From: Chimonanthus salicifolius
Lineage: Eukaryota > Streptophyta > Magnoliopsida > Laurales > Calycanthaceae
Assembly: GCA_013350335.1 (NCBI GenBank)
Contig: CM023535.1
Coordinates: 39,926,069 to 39,990,068 of the forward strand
Direction: 5' to 3'
Length of the DNA stretch: 64,000 nt
This document shows positions 45,789 through 58,629 of this stretch, piece after piece (the first letter of the stretch is position 1; each line of letters starts with the position of its first letter). Both the position numbers and the translations under genes were made by a program. The notes below the pieces were generated by a model. The model saw only the letters and a program-made list of their open reading frames with translations. It made no database searches and was not told where the DNA came from.

Positions 45789-48700
45789 TGTAACTCCTCG
45801 CCCTTTTTCACTCGTTTCTTCCCGTAAATTCAGAGTCAATTTTTTTTTTTTTATAACAGAGTAGAGTGATAGAGCGCGGGACGTCACGACGCGAGCTAAG
45901 TCCGAACTCCAAAGTCCGACCCTTAACTGGCCAACCCTATGTGTGCATGGACCAAGTCCACGAAAATGGTTCACACATAGCAATACAAACCTGCGGAATC
46001 ATAACATCAAAATTGCAGAATCATAATAGAACCAAGTTCTGTTCCAATCAGATAACAAAGTACGTCAAGTCCTTAATCATCATTCAAATTACCATAATTA
46101 TCAAAATTAACATCTATCCATCTAAGTTATTACATTCCGAAATCTAGATACTCAAATACAAGTCCATGAGTAACTTTTATTAAAAATAATAAACTAAATC
46201 ATCCAAACTCCTACGCCTGACCCATCTTGCGTTCCTCGTTCCCCTGATTACCTGTGTCATCAACTAAGGTAGAAGTAGGGCGTTAGAACAACGCGCCCAG
46301 TAGTATTCCAGTTACGGCTAATACATGATTAGTACAAAACATATATAATATCGTAATGTCAAAAACCATATAAATACATGCCATGCAATGATGACAAATG
46401 CAATGAGTCCCACCCATCACATGAACATAAAAGTACCCACCACATAGGTCTTCCGGACACCCCGGCAGAGTGTGGACCCTCCGGATTCCTCCTGATGGAA
46501 AATCACATCAAGGTACCGGACATAGGTTTTTTGGACGCCCCGACGGAGTGTGACCCTTCCGATTACAAATCCTCCACCCCATGCCATGCATGAGATGCCA
46601 ATTAAACACATGCTATTTTATAACATAAACATAGCATTTAAAATCACCTTTCGAAACATACTCAACACATGCTATTTATACAATTAAACATAGCATTTGA
46701 AATTCAATAAAGCATATCCTTTGAAACATAATTTTCATCAAACATAAGATAAAACAAGTGTACATAAGCCCATGGTTTCAAAGAGGTGGAATACTACCAA
46801 AGACCGCTCACGAGTCCTTACGCTTCCATCGAAGAATCGATCACCGATCGCGCACCGCTTGCGAGATCCCGTTACCTTATAATATAATAACCAATCAAAA
46901 CCAGGTCCCACTTGATTTACAACATTTAAAGTCCATGAACCAAACTTGTGGGGTTCGGCCATACCCATGGCCGAGCCTCACCCTTTTTGTTCATTTACTC
47001 CATTAATTACCAAAATGCCATTGGTCTAAACCTTAGTTAATATTCTATTTATTTTAATCCAAAATACATAACCCTAGGTCCGCCAAACAATTCCCATGTT
47101 TAGGTCCAAAAACATAGATCATAAACATCTAAGTTCTCCAAATAATTCCTCATGGGATTCGGCCATACACCATGGCCTAACCCATGATCCAACACTTTCA
47201 CTTATATTTACAACAATGTCATCCATAGCTAACAAAGCCTGTAGTCCAATAATATAATTGATAAACATAAATTGGTATGCTCCAATCAATATTTAATCAA
47301 TCACTTATGTTAAATCCATGACCAATCCTTGTTAGAGCTCCATTAATGATCCATTAACCTAAGCATATCAAGTCCATAAAATCCATAATCATTTATTTGC
47401 ATTCTCCAATTGGTCCACCATTCATTTAAATATTAAGCCCATAAAAAACCTCATGGGGTTCAGCCATACACCATGGCCGAACCTCACCCCTTTTCATTTT
47501 AACCTTTAATTACCACTTTGCCATTATAAGAAAATCCATAAATAGCAAGTCCATAACAAGAAGCTTTTCTAATTTAATCCCCATCTTTTCAAAAACAATC
47601 CATTCTTTCCATTCTTAGATCTTTTCTAAATTAAACTCCACCTTCCATTTAAAAATATTTATAGACATACATTTATAGAAATTGATTCATGGAGTTCGGC
47701 CATGCACATGGCCGAACCCATGATGTCCAACTTTCTAATCATATTACTTCCATAAATAGATGCTTTCCAATTTGGCAACCTCCTTCCAAAATTAGATAAT
47801 TTCCTAAATTAGAAATCATCTTTCCATAATTGGATGCTTTCCAAATTTAGCAACCTCCTTCCAAAATTAGATAGTTTCCTAAATTAGAAACCATCTTTCC
47901 ATAATTGGATGCTTTCCAAATTTAGCAACCTCCTTCAAAAATTAGATAGTTTCCTAAATTAGAAACCATCTTTCCATAATTGGATGCTTTCCAAATTTAG
48001 CAACCAAAATCCATCTACCATTCCAAAACAACCCCATGGAGTTCGGCCATACACCATGGCCGAACCCTATGGTTCTTTAATTTATTTCCTTGAACATAAC
48101 TCCATAATTTTCTTCCATTAATTCCATAATCTAATTGCATTAACATTATCAACAACTCCCATAAAATTCATGAACATATTTGGCGGGGTTTGGCCATACA
48201 CCATGGCCGATATGGCCGAACCTCACCCCTTTTGTTCCATTCCTTTGATCTTATATCTTAGCCATAATCAAATCATGGTTCGGCCATGGAATGGCCGACC
48301 CACGTCCCTAACCATATCTCCATTAAAATCCTCTTAAAACATAAGTATAAATCCATTATCTTCATACTTGAAACCCCATAATTTTATTAACAACTTCCAT
48401 GGTTTTTTTCATTCAAACATCATTAAATAAACCATGTGCTTCCATTAATTAATCATGGGGTTCGACCATACACTACGGCCGACCCCTATGGTTCTTTTCT
48501 TTCCATTTTTAAAAATCAATCAACACCCATCTTCTTCCATGGGGTTCGGCCAAACATCATGGCCGAACCCTATGGTTCTTTATCTTTAAAACAAATTTAT
48601 AAATAAAATACTAACTGTTTACGCGACTCCTTCGGTTTTTCCCGGTTGTTCTTTGCTCCTCCAATCCTTTTCCTTCTTCTTGATTTTTCCCTCTTGCTGA

Positions 48701-49249
48701 CTGCCCTCTTTCCTTCTTGTTGTATTGCCGAGAATTAGAGATAGAGAGAAGGAAATTCGGCTATGGTGTGTAAACCATGAGCCCCTTGCTACCTCTCCTT
48801 TTTATAATCTTCCCTTGGTCCCATAATTAGAAGGTGCTTAAGATAGGCAACCCCCTTTAGGGCCATGCGCCCCTTGTACTAGTTTAGTAATTGCCGACCT
48901 CCCCTTCTTATTTTAAAACCTTCCCTTAATCCTATCTTTAAATTTCGGCCATGCACACTTATCTAATTTTCTCAAGATATTTTATCATATCTATGTGGAT
49001 ATGAAAATCCCACATAAACCTATGCAACTCCTAAAATCTTTCATCAATTTCTTCCATGCGCATATCATGGATTGCATTACTAAATTAATTCAACCCCATT
49101 TAATTTTAATGAAACCTATTCCACAATCAATTGGGTCTTAATTGGACCGATGACCCAATTCTTTGTCCAAATAAAATCCATATCTAAATTTCACAAATTA
49201 ATGGATAATTTTCATATAAAATCATAAATTGAAAATCCGAGGTGTTACA
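45789..49249 (-). mobile_element. S2: solo LTR (3.46 kb), GCCGA duplication, inside an E1 palindrome
   Basis: Ends TGTAACTCCTCG and GAGGTGTTACA on the plus strand; GCCGA at 45784-45788 and 49250-49254. The target lies in the right arm of a GGTTC(A/G)GCCAT...ATGGCCGAACC unit. It has its own palindromes (about 46948, 47154, 47456, 47694, 48037, 48185, 48467 and 48541), TATA-like TATAAAAA near 48818 (minus) and an acceptor GACACAG near 46250. Confidence 0.9.
47746..48006. repeat. 75-bp tandem repeats in S2
   Basis: About three and a half units; CTTTCCATAATTGGATGC recurs at period 75 (47821, 47896, 47971), preceded by a divergent copy. Each unit holds CCAAATTTAGCAACC and AAATTAGAAACC. Local duplication not seen in the other LTRs. 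Confidence 0.9.
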
Positions 49250-50734
49250 GCCGAACCCATGGTCCATGATTTTTACCTATTTACAACATTGCCATTAGCA
49301 TTTTTGAATCCATAAAATAAACCCTAGTGGGGTTCGGCCATACACCATGGCCGAACCTCACTCATAGAGACAATCCAACCGTTCCCACCACTTTCTAAAT
49401 TAATAACATCTTCCATGGGGTTCGGCCATACACCATGGCCGAACCCTATGGTTCAAAATCTTCTCTTTATAAATCATTCATCCTTGATCTTTCATGATCT
49501 AACTACATGTAATCAATTCTATATTTCTCCATGTAAAACCTTTTAAAAAAATGAATAATTTTCCATGGAGTTCATCCTTCAAAAACCCATAAATTAAACC
49601 ATGTCTTTCCATGGTTTCCAACCCATAAAAATAACTAATGTTCCTCCATGGGGTTCGGCCCTTCATCATGGCCGAACCCTATGGTTCATCAACTTCTCTT
49701 CAACCATTTAAACCCATATAAATTTCTTAACCACTTCCATGGTTTTCATCTTTCAAACTTCCATTAAAAATCACCAAAGTCCTTCCATGGGGTTCGGCCA
49801 TACAACATGGCCGAACCCTATGGTTCATCCCTTTTCATTAAAAATACCATGATCATCTTCCAATTCTCTTCCATGGGGTTCGGCCATACAACATGGCCGA
49901 ACCCTATGGTTCCTTATTTTTTAAACAAAATTATCAAACTACTTATCGGTTCTGCGACTCCTCCAGTTTTCCTTCACTTGTTCTTGCTCTTCCAATCCTT
50001 TTCTTCCTTAGCCTTTTCCTCCTTCTTTTTGATCTTTCCCACAGCTGAGATTGTGACTTGAGAGAGAGGGAGAATTCGGCTATGAGTGTGTATTGCCGTG
50101 CGCCCCTTGTGTCTCTCCTTTTATCAACTTCCAATCGGTCCTACTTATTTTTAGAAGGTGCCATGCGGCCCTTCTTCCTCTCTTTTATCAACTTCCATTC
50201 GGTCCTATCTTGCTAAGATAGCAAGTAATGTTTTCAGCCATGTATTATACATAGAAGTTGTCGTGCGGCCGTCTTAATTTAACAATTGCCTAAGTGTAGC
50301 TCTCATCAAGGAAAGGGACTCCTTTTTGAGATATTCTAACACATGCGCATATCTTGGATATGCAATGTCACACACGGCCAAGCAACTTCTTTATTTGGTA
50401 ATTCCCTTAATATCACTCTTAATCAAGGGAAATAACCCCTTTTTAAATGATCTTATGCGCATCCTCATAGATGTACAAATCCCACACACACGGCCATGCA
50501 ACTCCTAAAATCTTTCCATGTTCCCTCTATGCACATATCCTTAATTATAGACATAATGCATTACTAATTTAATTCAGCCCCATTTAATTTAAATTGGACC
50601 TTGTACCATAACCGTTGGGTCCTAATTGGGTAATGACCCAACACTTTATCCATATAAGGTCCATAACTAATAATTCACAAATTAAATGGGTAATTTTCAT
50701 ATATATTAATAACTTGAAAATCCGGGGTGTTACA

Positions 50735-51630
50735 CTAACAACCTAAATGCATGAGCAAGTTAAATATGCAAATTTTTTTTTTTAAATGTAGATAATAAAT
50801 GAGAGAACCCTAAAGTAAAAATCTATATGCGTGCATGAGAAAGAAAAAATCAAAATAAAGTAGTTAGGCACTTACCTCTTAGCCTATGCGCGTATTTTTC
50901 AGCAATCTTAACCCGCGATTTTTAAAATTTCTTAAAAGCACAACACATGAACCTAGGTGAAGATTCTAACTCAAGAATGCATGACCTATCTAAATGCAAA
51001 GTCCGATATCTAAAAGAGATATTAAATTAATTGAATTCTAACTAAGATTCATAAACTAGTATGAGATTATAAATAAATTTCTAGATTAAATGCTGTTACA
51101 TTTTTTTTATTTGGAAACTTTTTAAATTTAATTGATGATCTAAAATTAAAAACTTTCTGAAATTAGAGATTTTCCAAAATTAGATGTCTCAAAATTAGGC
51201 AATTTTCTAAAAATATAATGTTTTCAAAATTAGATAATTTTAAAACTTTCCATAGAAGTTTTAAAACTTTTCAAAATTAGATTTATTTTCCAAAATTAGA
51301 ATATTACTAAAATAAAGTATATTTATAAGATTAGAAAAAGGCTAAAAGAAGAAACTAGTTGAATTTATCAAATTTCCAAAAATAGAAACTTCTAAATTCA
51401 ACAAGTGTCTAAGTTTAGCAAAATTTCCATGTTTAGAAAAATTTTAAGATCACTTCCTATTTTACAGAAACTTTTAATTTTAGATAACCTTCCAAAATTA
51501 CAGTTTCTAAAAATAGAATTTTCCAACTTTAAAAAGTTGCCTAAATTAGAAGATTCCAAAAATAGAAATATTTTCACAAACCACAAAATTTTAATACATA
51601 TATTTGTCATGTTCCATATAATTTCATGTT
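50735..51630 (-). other. AT-rich leader-like region of E6
   Basis: Begins at the right edge of E1. AT-rich with many TTCCAAAATTAGA words (51170-51560) and no credible ORF. By position it would be the sequence downstream of the E6 primer site on the minus strand; the rest of E6 would lie to the left of E1, outside the window. Confidence 0.4.
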
Positions 51631-51647
51631 CCCCTGCAATGGCGCCA
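51631..51647 (-). other. Candidate E6 primer-binding site (Asp-tRNA type)
   Basis: The minus strand reads TGGCGCCATTGCAGGGG, close to the TGGCGCCGTTGCCGGGG word used by Athila/Tat-lineage elements. It lies six bases from a TGTTG LTR end. Confidence 0.55.
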
Positions 51648-51653
51648 AAAACT

Positions 51654-54032
51654 TGTTGTGATGCAAATCTTAAATTTATTACTTATTACTCGCATGAGCA
51701 CAAACCATTTATAGTATGGCATTATAGCATTAAGAGTACGAGGTCGATCCCACATGGAACAAGTTATATGAAAGAAAACAAAATATATGAAATTGGAATT
51801 TTGTAGGTTGAAAAAAAATATAAATATTTAAATTAATCCCATCATAGAAAACAAATTCTATCCTTATAATTATATCTTTAAGTTAATCATCTTCAAGTTT
51901 TAAATAAATAGATCCATAATGTAAACATCAACTAAATATAAAACTTAACCAATTATTCAATTTTAAGATCCATTTAAGATAGCGACTTTAATATAATCTC
52001 ACATCCTGATTTAAGAAAGCAAAATTAAAGTCCAATTAAATTAAAATCTTAATCTACATATTGAGAAGGTGGGTGGAATACAAGAATTAAATAAACAAAT
52101 ATACAACAAAGTAAAGAATGAAAATAAATTGAACAACAAAAATAAATCAAGAAAATACAACAAATAACATAACAAAATAAAACAAGCAAAGGAAATAATT
52201 GACAATTACAATAAATGAAATAACAAAACAATACATAATTTAAAGGTGGTATTGGAATGGATCAATCATAGAGTAAAAGTAAATAAACAAATAAAAGATC
52301 TAGATCTGAAATTCGTATAAAAATTTAAATTTCAATTTATGCATTTCATTAAAATTAAAATTCATAAACTTTAATTTAATTAATCGAACCTTAGATCCTT
52401 AGATTTAAACAATTAAATTCTAAGTTCTAATTATTTCATTATGTCATTTTAATAAAACAAAGAAACTAAATTTAAAATTAAATCTAAAAATCATTAAAGA
52501 TAATCGAAAATTAGATGTTTCAAGGTTCTAAGAGCTTATCTTAAATTTATTTAATGAAAGAATTCAAGTACAAAGCATTGGAAAATTACATCAAAGACAA
52601 TCAAAATAAATTTAGAAATTGATAAACTCACTTATAAAATTCGTGTATGACTCCTTGTCTCTTGAGTATTCTCCATTCTTCAGTCACTTTTGGCTCCTCA
52701 TCAAATTCGAGTTTTCTTATGGTGGAATGGAGTATTTATAGGCTTGGGATTTGAATGAAGCGTGGAGATTTAATCTAATTTTAGGTGATGCATGAAGCGC
52801 TTGGATTAAATCTAACTTAAACATGAATGTATGGGATTTAAAATGGAAAACACCAGGGCTATAAGGGTATACACAAATTAAATGACTTGGGAATCAAGTT
52901 GGCTTCGGACTTGAGCAAGGAAATTCAAAAATCATGGGATTGGGTTGCTATGGTCGAATTTCACTTGTATGGTTTAGGGTTTAATGTAATGCATGGATGG
53001 TTGGGATCAAAACATTAAAATGAATGAATGGTTGAATGTACCTAAATGACATGGAGGGTTTCCTTAGTGTGAAATTCGAATGAGGTGTAAAAAGGATATG
53101 GGAAAATCGTGTAAGGTGTGGATGGATTGGTGATGATGTGTTGGTGACAAGGCAAATTCGAATGGATAGGTGGTCTATGATTAAATGGGTTAAAATCTAA
53201 TGGTCCTAGTGTTGGATGGTTTAGATGAATTATGAAAATGATGGGATAATGCATGGAGGGTTAAGATTCTATGGTTAATCTAAATGGATGGTAAAATGGA
53301 TGGCCTAGATCTAAGATGATGATTGTATGGATTGGATTTGGAAAGGTGACTCTAGGGTTTACCGAATTTTATGAATGCAATGGATGGACTGGATTAAAGG
53401 ATGGCTAATGGATGATGTGGATGATATGAATATGGACAAAGCTTTGGGCGTGTGGACTTAGGGTTTACACAGCAAAATTTGAATATGGCTTTGGAGCTTA
53501 TTGAATTTGGACAATTGGACTTCCACATTGGACTTCTTGGACTTGGAGCACATGGACTTGGGCTCTCACATTGGCCTAAGCCTCTTTGTGATATGCGCAT
53601 GGACTGCTTGATTCTGACCCAATGCTTTGACATATGGAACATAGCTTGGCCCATTTGGAATGGACTTCTGGCCCATGGATTTAAAATTCAGAATTTGGCC
53701 TTTGAATTGCAACTTCTTTCTTCCAGAATTAAACAATTAACTCACCACTTAAAATCCAAAACTATTGATTTAATCTAGACTCTCATAATTGGATCCAAAT
53801 TAATCAATGTACATTAAAATCCTAAAAGTGTTCAGAAATTAATTATTAAAATTCTAGGTCTTTCAATTTTAAGCACAAAACTTGCAATTTTTCACTGATT
53901 TTGATTGATTTTCAGTGTTTTAATTTTATTTACAAAACTAACAAATAACATTAATTGTATATGATATATACAAAATTGAAGGCTAACTTGTCCAATAATT
54001 AGGGGTAAAAATGTCATTTTTATATCTCAACA
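51654..54032 (-). mobile_element. Candidate E6 5' LTR (Athila/Tat-like)
   Basis: Plus-strand ends TGTTG (51654-51658) and CAACA (54028-54032), an exact inverted pair, with a primer site next to the left end. The body is AT-rich, with no coding. GAGGTCGATCCCACA (51740-51755) is a word I recall from such LTRs, unverified. No second LTR is in the window for confirmation. Confidence 0.5.
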
Positions 54033-54290
54033 TGCTCAATCACAATCCTTGGGAGGAGGTTCTAGGATTTGTATATGCAAGTTGATCCTATATGGTTTTC
54101 ACCCTCTCACAACCAAGAGCTCACGATCGATTGCTATTCACGATGGGTTGTGCTGACAGTTTTCCTTAAAAGAGCTCTCCAGTAGAATGGCCATATCTTC
54201 GCCTCCCAAACTCTGTTTTAAGTGTTCTTGGGCTATATGAAAAGTTTTTTCAATGCTCTATCCAACCATGGTGGTTTTACCAATTGATTA
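54033..54290. other. Unassigned repeat, left part
   Basis: Joins 57860 on once S3 is removed (ACCAATTGATTA then CCTCATTTGATAG). Noncoding, contains CACGATCGATTGC and CACGATGGG words. Probably part of another old LTR. Confidence 0.4.
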
Positions 54291-54988
54291 TGTAATACCC
54301 CAGAATTTCAATCCCGTAAATCCATATAATTCCCTTAATGAGTAGGAATGAATAGGGCTGAAACAATGTATTATGTCAAATGAGGAAAGAAAAGTAAGAA
54401 TGTGAGATTAGAGGGATGATGGAGTAATTAAACGTGATTTAAGAAAGACTAAATTAAGCGATGATTTAGTTAAATAATTTTGAAATGGAGTGGAATATAA
54501 TTAATTAAATTAATTGATGGAGATTTTGGTGATTAGTTAATTAAGAGGGATTAAGGGTGATTTAATTAAGTTACTAATTTAATTTGATAATACTCGATGG
54601 AATGGATTTTTTTAATTAATAAAAACTAATTAATGATGCGGCGAATGTGCCACATAAGCGATGACATGACGAGAAGTGATGAAGTGGTATGCAACATAGC
54701 ATGGCAATGACACACCACAACCACTTTCCCACATTTGCATTAAATGCAAGGCAACCCACCCACTCCAACTCCATTTTGGGCGAATGCATGCCCTCCACCT
54801 CATCCCATTACTTGTTTATCTCTCAAGCCAAAGGTAAAGAGGGAAAAATCTAATTTTTTTTTCCTCTCTTCTCATTCCCTCTTTTCCCTACGGTGGTGCC
54901 CTCTTCCTCCTCCATTCATGCGGTCTCCTCCTCCTTCTCTTCTCCACTTCCATCGATGATGCTCCAAGGAAGAAAACAAAAGAAATAG

Positions 54989-57392
54989 GTTAGTTTTTCT
55001 CCCTAGATTTAGTATTAGGACCTAATTTGAGGATTAGAATGATTTAGAATCAACTCATGATAAATTTGGGTTAAGGAAATGGAAATTGGAAAAATTGGGG
55101 ATTTTTGGGTTTTCCCACAACTCATGAAATTTGATTTAGATTCATGTATTCATTGATCAAATCATGAGTCTCAACCTTCTAAAATGTGAAAAATCACATG
55201 TGGAATCAATCTAAGAGGTTAGGTTTAGAAATCGAGGCCAATGACCCACTCCTTAGTGATTTTCGAGTTCAAGAAACTCAGCCTGTTCTGCAGTTTTCTG
55301 TACTTTCTGCAGCTGTGTGATTGAGGAAGATAGGTCTTGGAAGGTCCGAAAAGAAGTTCAGACGATCCTAAGGTTCGGAAGATCGGAAGGATCTTCAGAC
55401 GGTCCGAGGGGATTATTTTTAGAGCTAAAGCTTGGGACGATCCGAAGCTGGCCTGGGGACGTTCTGAAGCTTGGAACGATCCGAAGCTGGTCTGGGGACG
55501 TTCTGAAGCTTGGGACGATTCGATGCTGGTCTGGGGACGTTCCGAAGCTTGAGACGATTCGAAGCTGGCCTGGGGACGTTCCGAAGTGACGGTAGCCAGG
55601 CTCTCTTATTTTCTAAATACGTGAATTCAATTATTTATAAAAAGCACTTAGACTTGTTACTGAATGTAATTTGTAAACCTCAGTGAAGGTTTCTTAAACA
55701 AGGTATGTGGGGATGGAAATATTGTTAAGACCCCAAACTTGTAAGATTTTTATTATAAATTTCAATGACAACATATAGGCCCATGGATTCTTATAAGACC
55801 TTTACATGTGTAATAACTAGGAGATAAAACATGAGTTCATAGTCTAAAGGCATTGAAGTTAATTAAGAATGATTAGTGGAAAAGAATCTAATGCGATGTA
55901 TGTTATGTTTCAATGCATGAACAATGAACGAAGGCCAAAGAGTAAACCCGGGATCGAGTGAGCTAACTCGTGGAGTGCTTTTGTTTGCTAATCGGCCAAA
56001 TATCAAATAGGTTTTCCTGCTTCATTAAAATGCTATGGGTGTGAATCTAATATTCGTTGTTCAAAATGAACTGAATTCTTTGAAAATTATGTATGCTTGA
56101 TTTATGATATGATTATAACAACAATACTTTTGAATGGTTTCATATCACCTGATAATGATGATTTCTCTGCATTTTAAATATATGATGGTGTATCTTATCC
56201 TGAAAGGATTTTGGAATTAACTGAACTATGTATGGTATTTTCTTTACTTAAAGGGTTGTTGTGGATTTCAACTAAATGGGTTGCTAAAAGTATCTTGAAA
56301 ATAGTACTTTCAAGTTCATAATATATATATATATATATCATATGTATTGTGAAAATAGTACTTTCAAGTTCATGAGAATGATTGACAACACATGACATGA
56401 GATCATTGACATCATTTATATTCATATTCCTCATGCATGTAGCATGGGATGGGAAAGACATGAAGTGAAAATAAAAGACCAGTTTCTCCAAATAGACCTT
56501 AGGGTCATGATTATTGTGATGGGGTACAGTCAATGAACCAAAGTGTCGAATGTCCGGATGATCTTTGGTGTCGTACCTATAAAAAGTGAATTGACGATTC
56601 AAAGTGCTGAATTGACCCAAGTAGTCTTTGATGTCGTACATATATGACCAAGAAACAAATGCTTTACCGATGGATCTAGTTGAAATTATGATGATATGTA
56701 TTATAACACTCCAAAAGATGAGTATGAAATGAGTATACAGGAAGATGAAATGCCTCGTTATCCTAAATGAGTTGTTGAAATACCTATGCATGGGGCATGT
56801 TGAGGGTATGCATGAACCATGGCACCTATGGCATAATACATTGCACATTGATGAGAATTTACATGATTGGGATATGGTATTTTGAAAAGACAAGTGAATA
56901 TGATTTTATTATAAGTATTGGGTTGACATCATTATGATAATGAAATTTGAGATCAGTTAGGTATGAGTATGATACCTTATAATGAAATATGTATTATGTT
57001 TTCAAATATAAGCTTTCCATAATAAGTTGAATATGAGATTCTTAGTATGATAAGTATTTTGAGGAACAGTATTGAAATACTTATACTATTATGATATGAC
57101 TAAGATATGAGAAAGGTTTTGAGAAAAATATTATTCATGATTTCAATTATTAGATTTCTAGTATGAAAAAAAGTATGAGGTGAGTATGTAGCTTTGATAT
57201 TATAAGTAAATGAGCTTTGATAAATGCTTGGAGGTTTACATAGAAGGTATACAATATGTAAGTGTTTGATTTCAAAGTACAAGTATGTATAATGTCGTAG
57301 TATGACACGCCATAGTGCATATTATGTGATCTAAATTCCTATTGGGCGCATTGACTAAGCCCATAAATTCCCCCTTTAGATTGTGTTTGCAG
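54989..57392 (+). other. Predicted LTR intron in S3
   Basis: Donor ATAG|GTTAGT at 54989, acceptor TTTGCAG|GTTT ending at 57392 with a T-rich stretch before it. The upstream exon is pyrimidine- then purine-rich, as in the other families. Confidence 0.42.
55335..55590. repeat. 39-bp tandem repeats and GACGTTCCGA words in S3
   Basis: Four units of 39 bp (55430, 55469, 55508, 55547), each GCTTGGGACGATCCGAAG plus CTGGCCTGGGGACGTTC or close variants. Upstream are looser relatives (CTTCGGAAGATCGGAAG near 55375). The period is a multiple of three, which gives spurious open frames. Confidence 0.9.
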
Positions 57393-57859
57393 GTTTGAAG
57401 TACATAGATGAAATTGGACCAAGTGATGGCCGAATGTAGACAAGATGCAGAACTAAGAAGGAAGCTTGGACTAGTGAAGCGGACTTATGTATTTTGGGAA
57501 TAGTAGGACAATGCTATGTATTAAGAATGTTCATGTAATATTTGGGGAATGTAATGGCAATATGACTTGGGACTTTGTAATTAAGTATTTTGTATTTAAC
57601 TCGTGTATGATTATCTTGGGAATTTCCTTATATTTGCTTTCAGATGTGTTTGGTTATTCATGAAATGAAATAAATGTTTAAATTTCTACATGTTTATGTT
57701 AGTGTGTGCAAATGTTATCACGCACACACTAGTTGGGCCAGTTAAGGGTCGGGTCTTCGGACTCGGACTTGGCTTGTGTTGTGACACTCGTCTCTCTCTC
57801 CACTAAAATACTCCTAATATATTACTCTGATGATGGTGGTTAAAGGGAGGGGCGTTACA

Positions 57860-58620
57860 GATTACCTCATTTGATAGAGTGAAAGACTCTCACAAATCAT
57901 GACATTTTGACTCTCAAGATTTTTCCCAAGAAAAGTTTAAGAGCTCCAAGGTTTTGGTCCATTTTCTCTAGGCTTGGTCTAATCTTACCAATATGGGTTC
58001 TAAGCCTAGGGAAGGTCCTCTCTCGTCGATTGGTCGTGCGCCCGATGTATCGTGCTCTATACCACACGATGGATCGCTGCCAGACGAATGTATTGTCCTG
58101 AGATCAGACTGTGAATGACAACCCTGATCTTTACAATGTCCCGTCGATTGATCGGTTCCCTGTCTCAACAATACATCACGTACACGATTGTATACTCTTG
58201 AGACACCTGATTTTTGATAGACCATTCCAACAAGAACCTTTGATTTTCTGAACAATTGATTGCAATACCATGATGCATCGTCCACTGTCATTAGCGATTG
58301 ATCGCCAACACGATGTGTCGTTCTGAAAGTAAAATCTATGGTTTTCAATATTAAGTCCATGTTCTAATTTTGGTGTCAAGCATCCACTATGCTTACTTAG
58401 ATTATCCAAATGTGAGATCTAAGCCTAGGTATGGGCATCATATGGTGTTGGGTACCACCTCATGTCATCTATGGTCAATTACCTTTGTGTGATTTCCATA
58501 CACTTTGGTGATGCTTGATTTTCCTCTTGATCTTTAATCTTCACCACCACTTGAGTCTTCTTTCATGCTTCAATCTTCTGAGGCAAGGCTTCTCCTGTGT
58601 CATATAATTTGACAAACAAT
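57860..58620. other. Unassigned repeat, right part, with CGATNNATCG words
   Basis: Noncoding; 58020-58330 has about eight near-palindromic words such as CGTCGATTGATCGG, CGATGTATCGTG, ACGATGGATCGC and GATGCATCGTCC. The layout recalls the arrays in C1 and S3. The boundary with E7 near 58620 is approximate. Confidence 0.45.
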
Positions 58621-58629
58621 GCACTCGGC

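Larger units (their letters stand above)
1..50734 (-). mobile_element. E1: outer Ty3/gypsy chromovirus, nested host of other elements (left end outside window)
   Basis: Minus-strand LTR retrotransposon. Its 3' LTR fills 1-2819, its polypurine tract is at 2820-2836, its internal region is broken into 2820-3778, 7054-7076, 37643-38015 and about 43150-44218, its primer site is 44204-44216 and its 5' LTR is 44219-50734. The pieces join when S1, E2 and E5 are removed: integrase reading runs from 38015 through 37643, across the E2 duplication, to 7076-7054 and on to 3778. Three internal deletions removed gag/protease/N-RT, the integrase core and the RNase H C-terminus. The left target duplication lies outside the window, so the CTAAC at 50735-50739 cannot be paired. 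Clade (Tekay-like) is inferred from long LTRs, the Met primer site and the chromodomain-like tail. Confidence 0.85.
44219..50734 (-). mobile_element. E1 5' LTR (interrupted by S2)
   Basis: 44219-45788 and 49250-50734, joined through the GCCGA duplication. Ends TGTAACACCCCG and GGGGTGTTACA on the plus strand. Palindromes are near 45355, 45472, 45597, 45766 (the S2 target), 49327, 49420, 49653, 49791 and 49878. The donor is GATAAGT in place of GTAAGT, as in the 3' copy (both have A for the essential G). Confidence 0.92.
54291..57859 (+). mobile_element. S3: solo LTR (3.57 kb) of a further family, GATTA duplication
   Basis: Ends TGTAATACCCC and GGAGGGGCGTTACA; GATTA at 54286-54290 and 57860-57864. 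Keeps the plan: GTTAGT donor at 54989, CTCATGCATG box near 56433, GCAG acceptor ending 57392, and GGGCCAGTTAAGGGTCGGG near 57735. It has no GGTTCGGCC palindromes; it has GACGTTCCGAAG words instead. It also has a duplicated CTTGAAAATAGTACTTTCAAG hairpin (about 56295 and 56348) and a short AT microsatellite near 56320. Confidence 0.9.

Noticed and set aside
53452..53778. 108-codon plus-strand frame
   Set aside because: Low-complexity sequence with repeated TTGGAC words inside the candidate E6 LTR; no domain recognised.
55317..55589. 90-codon frame across the 39-bp repeats
   Set aside because: Same reason: a period of 39 keeps frames open. It lies inside a solo LTR.
56195..56893. 232-codon minus-strand frame in S3
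   Set aside because: It lies within the LTR intron region, includes an AT microsatellite and tandem hairpins, and shows no recognisable domain.
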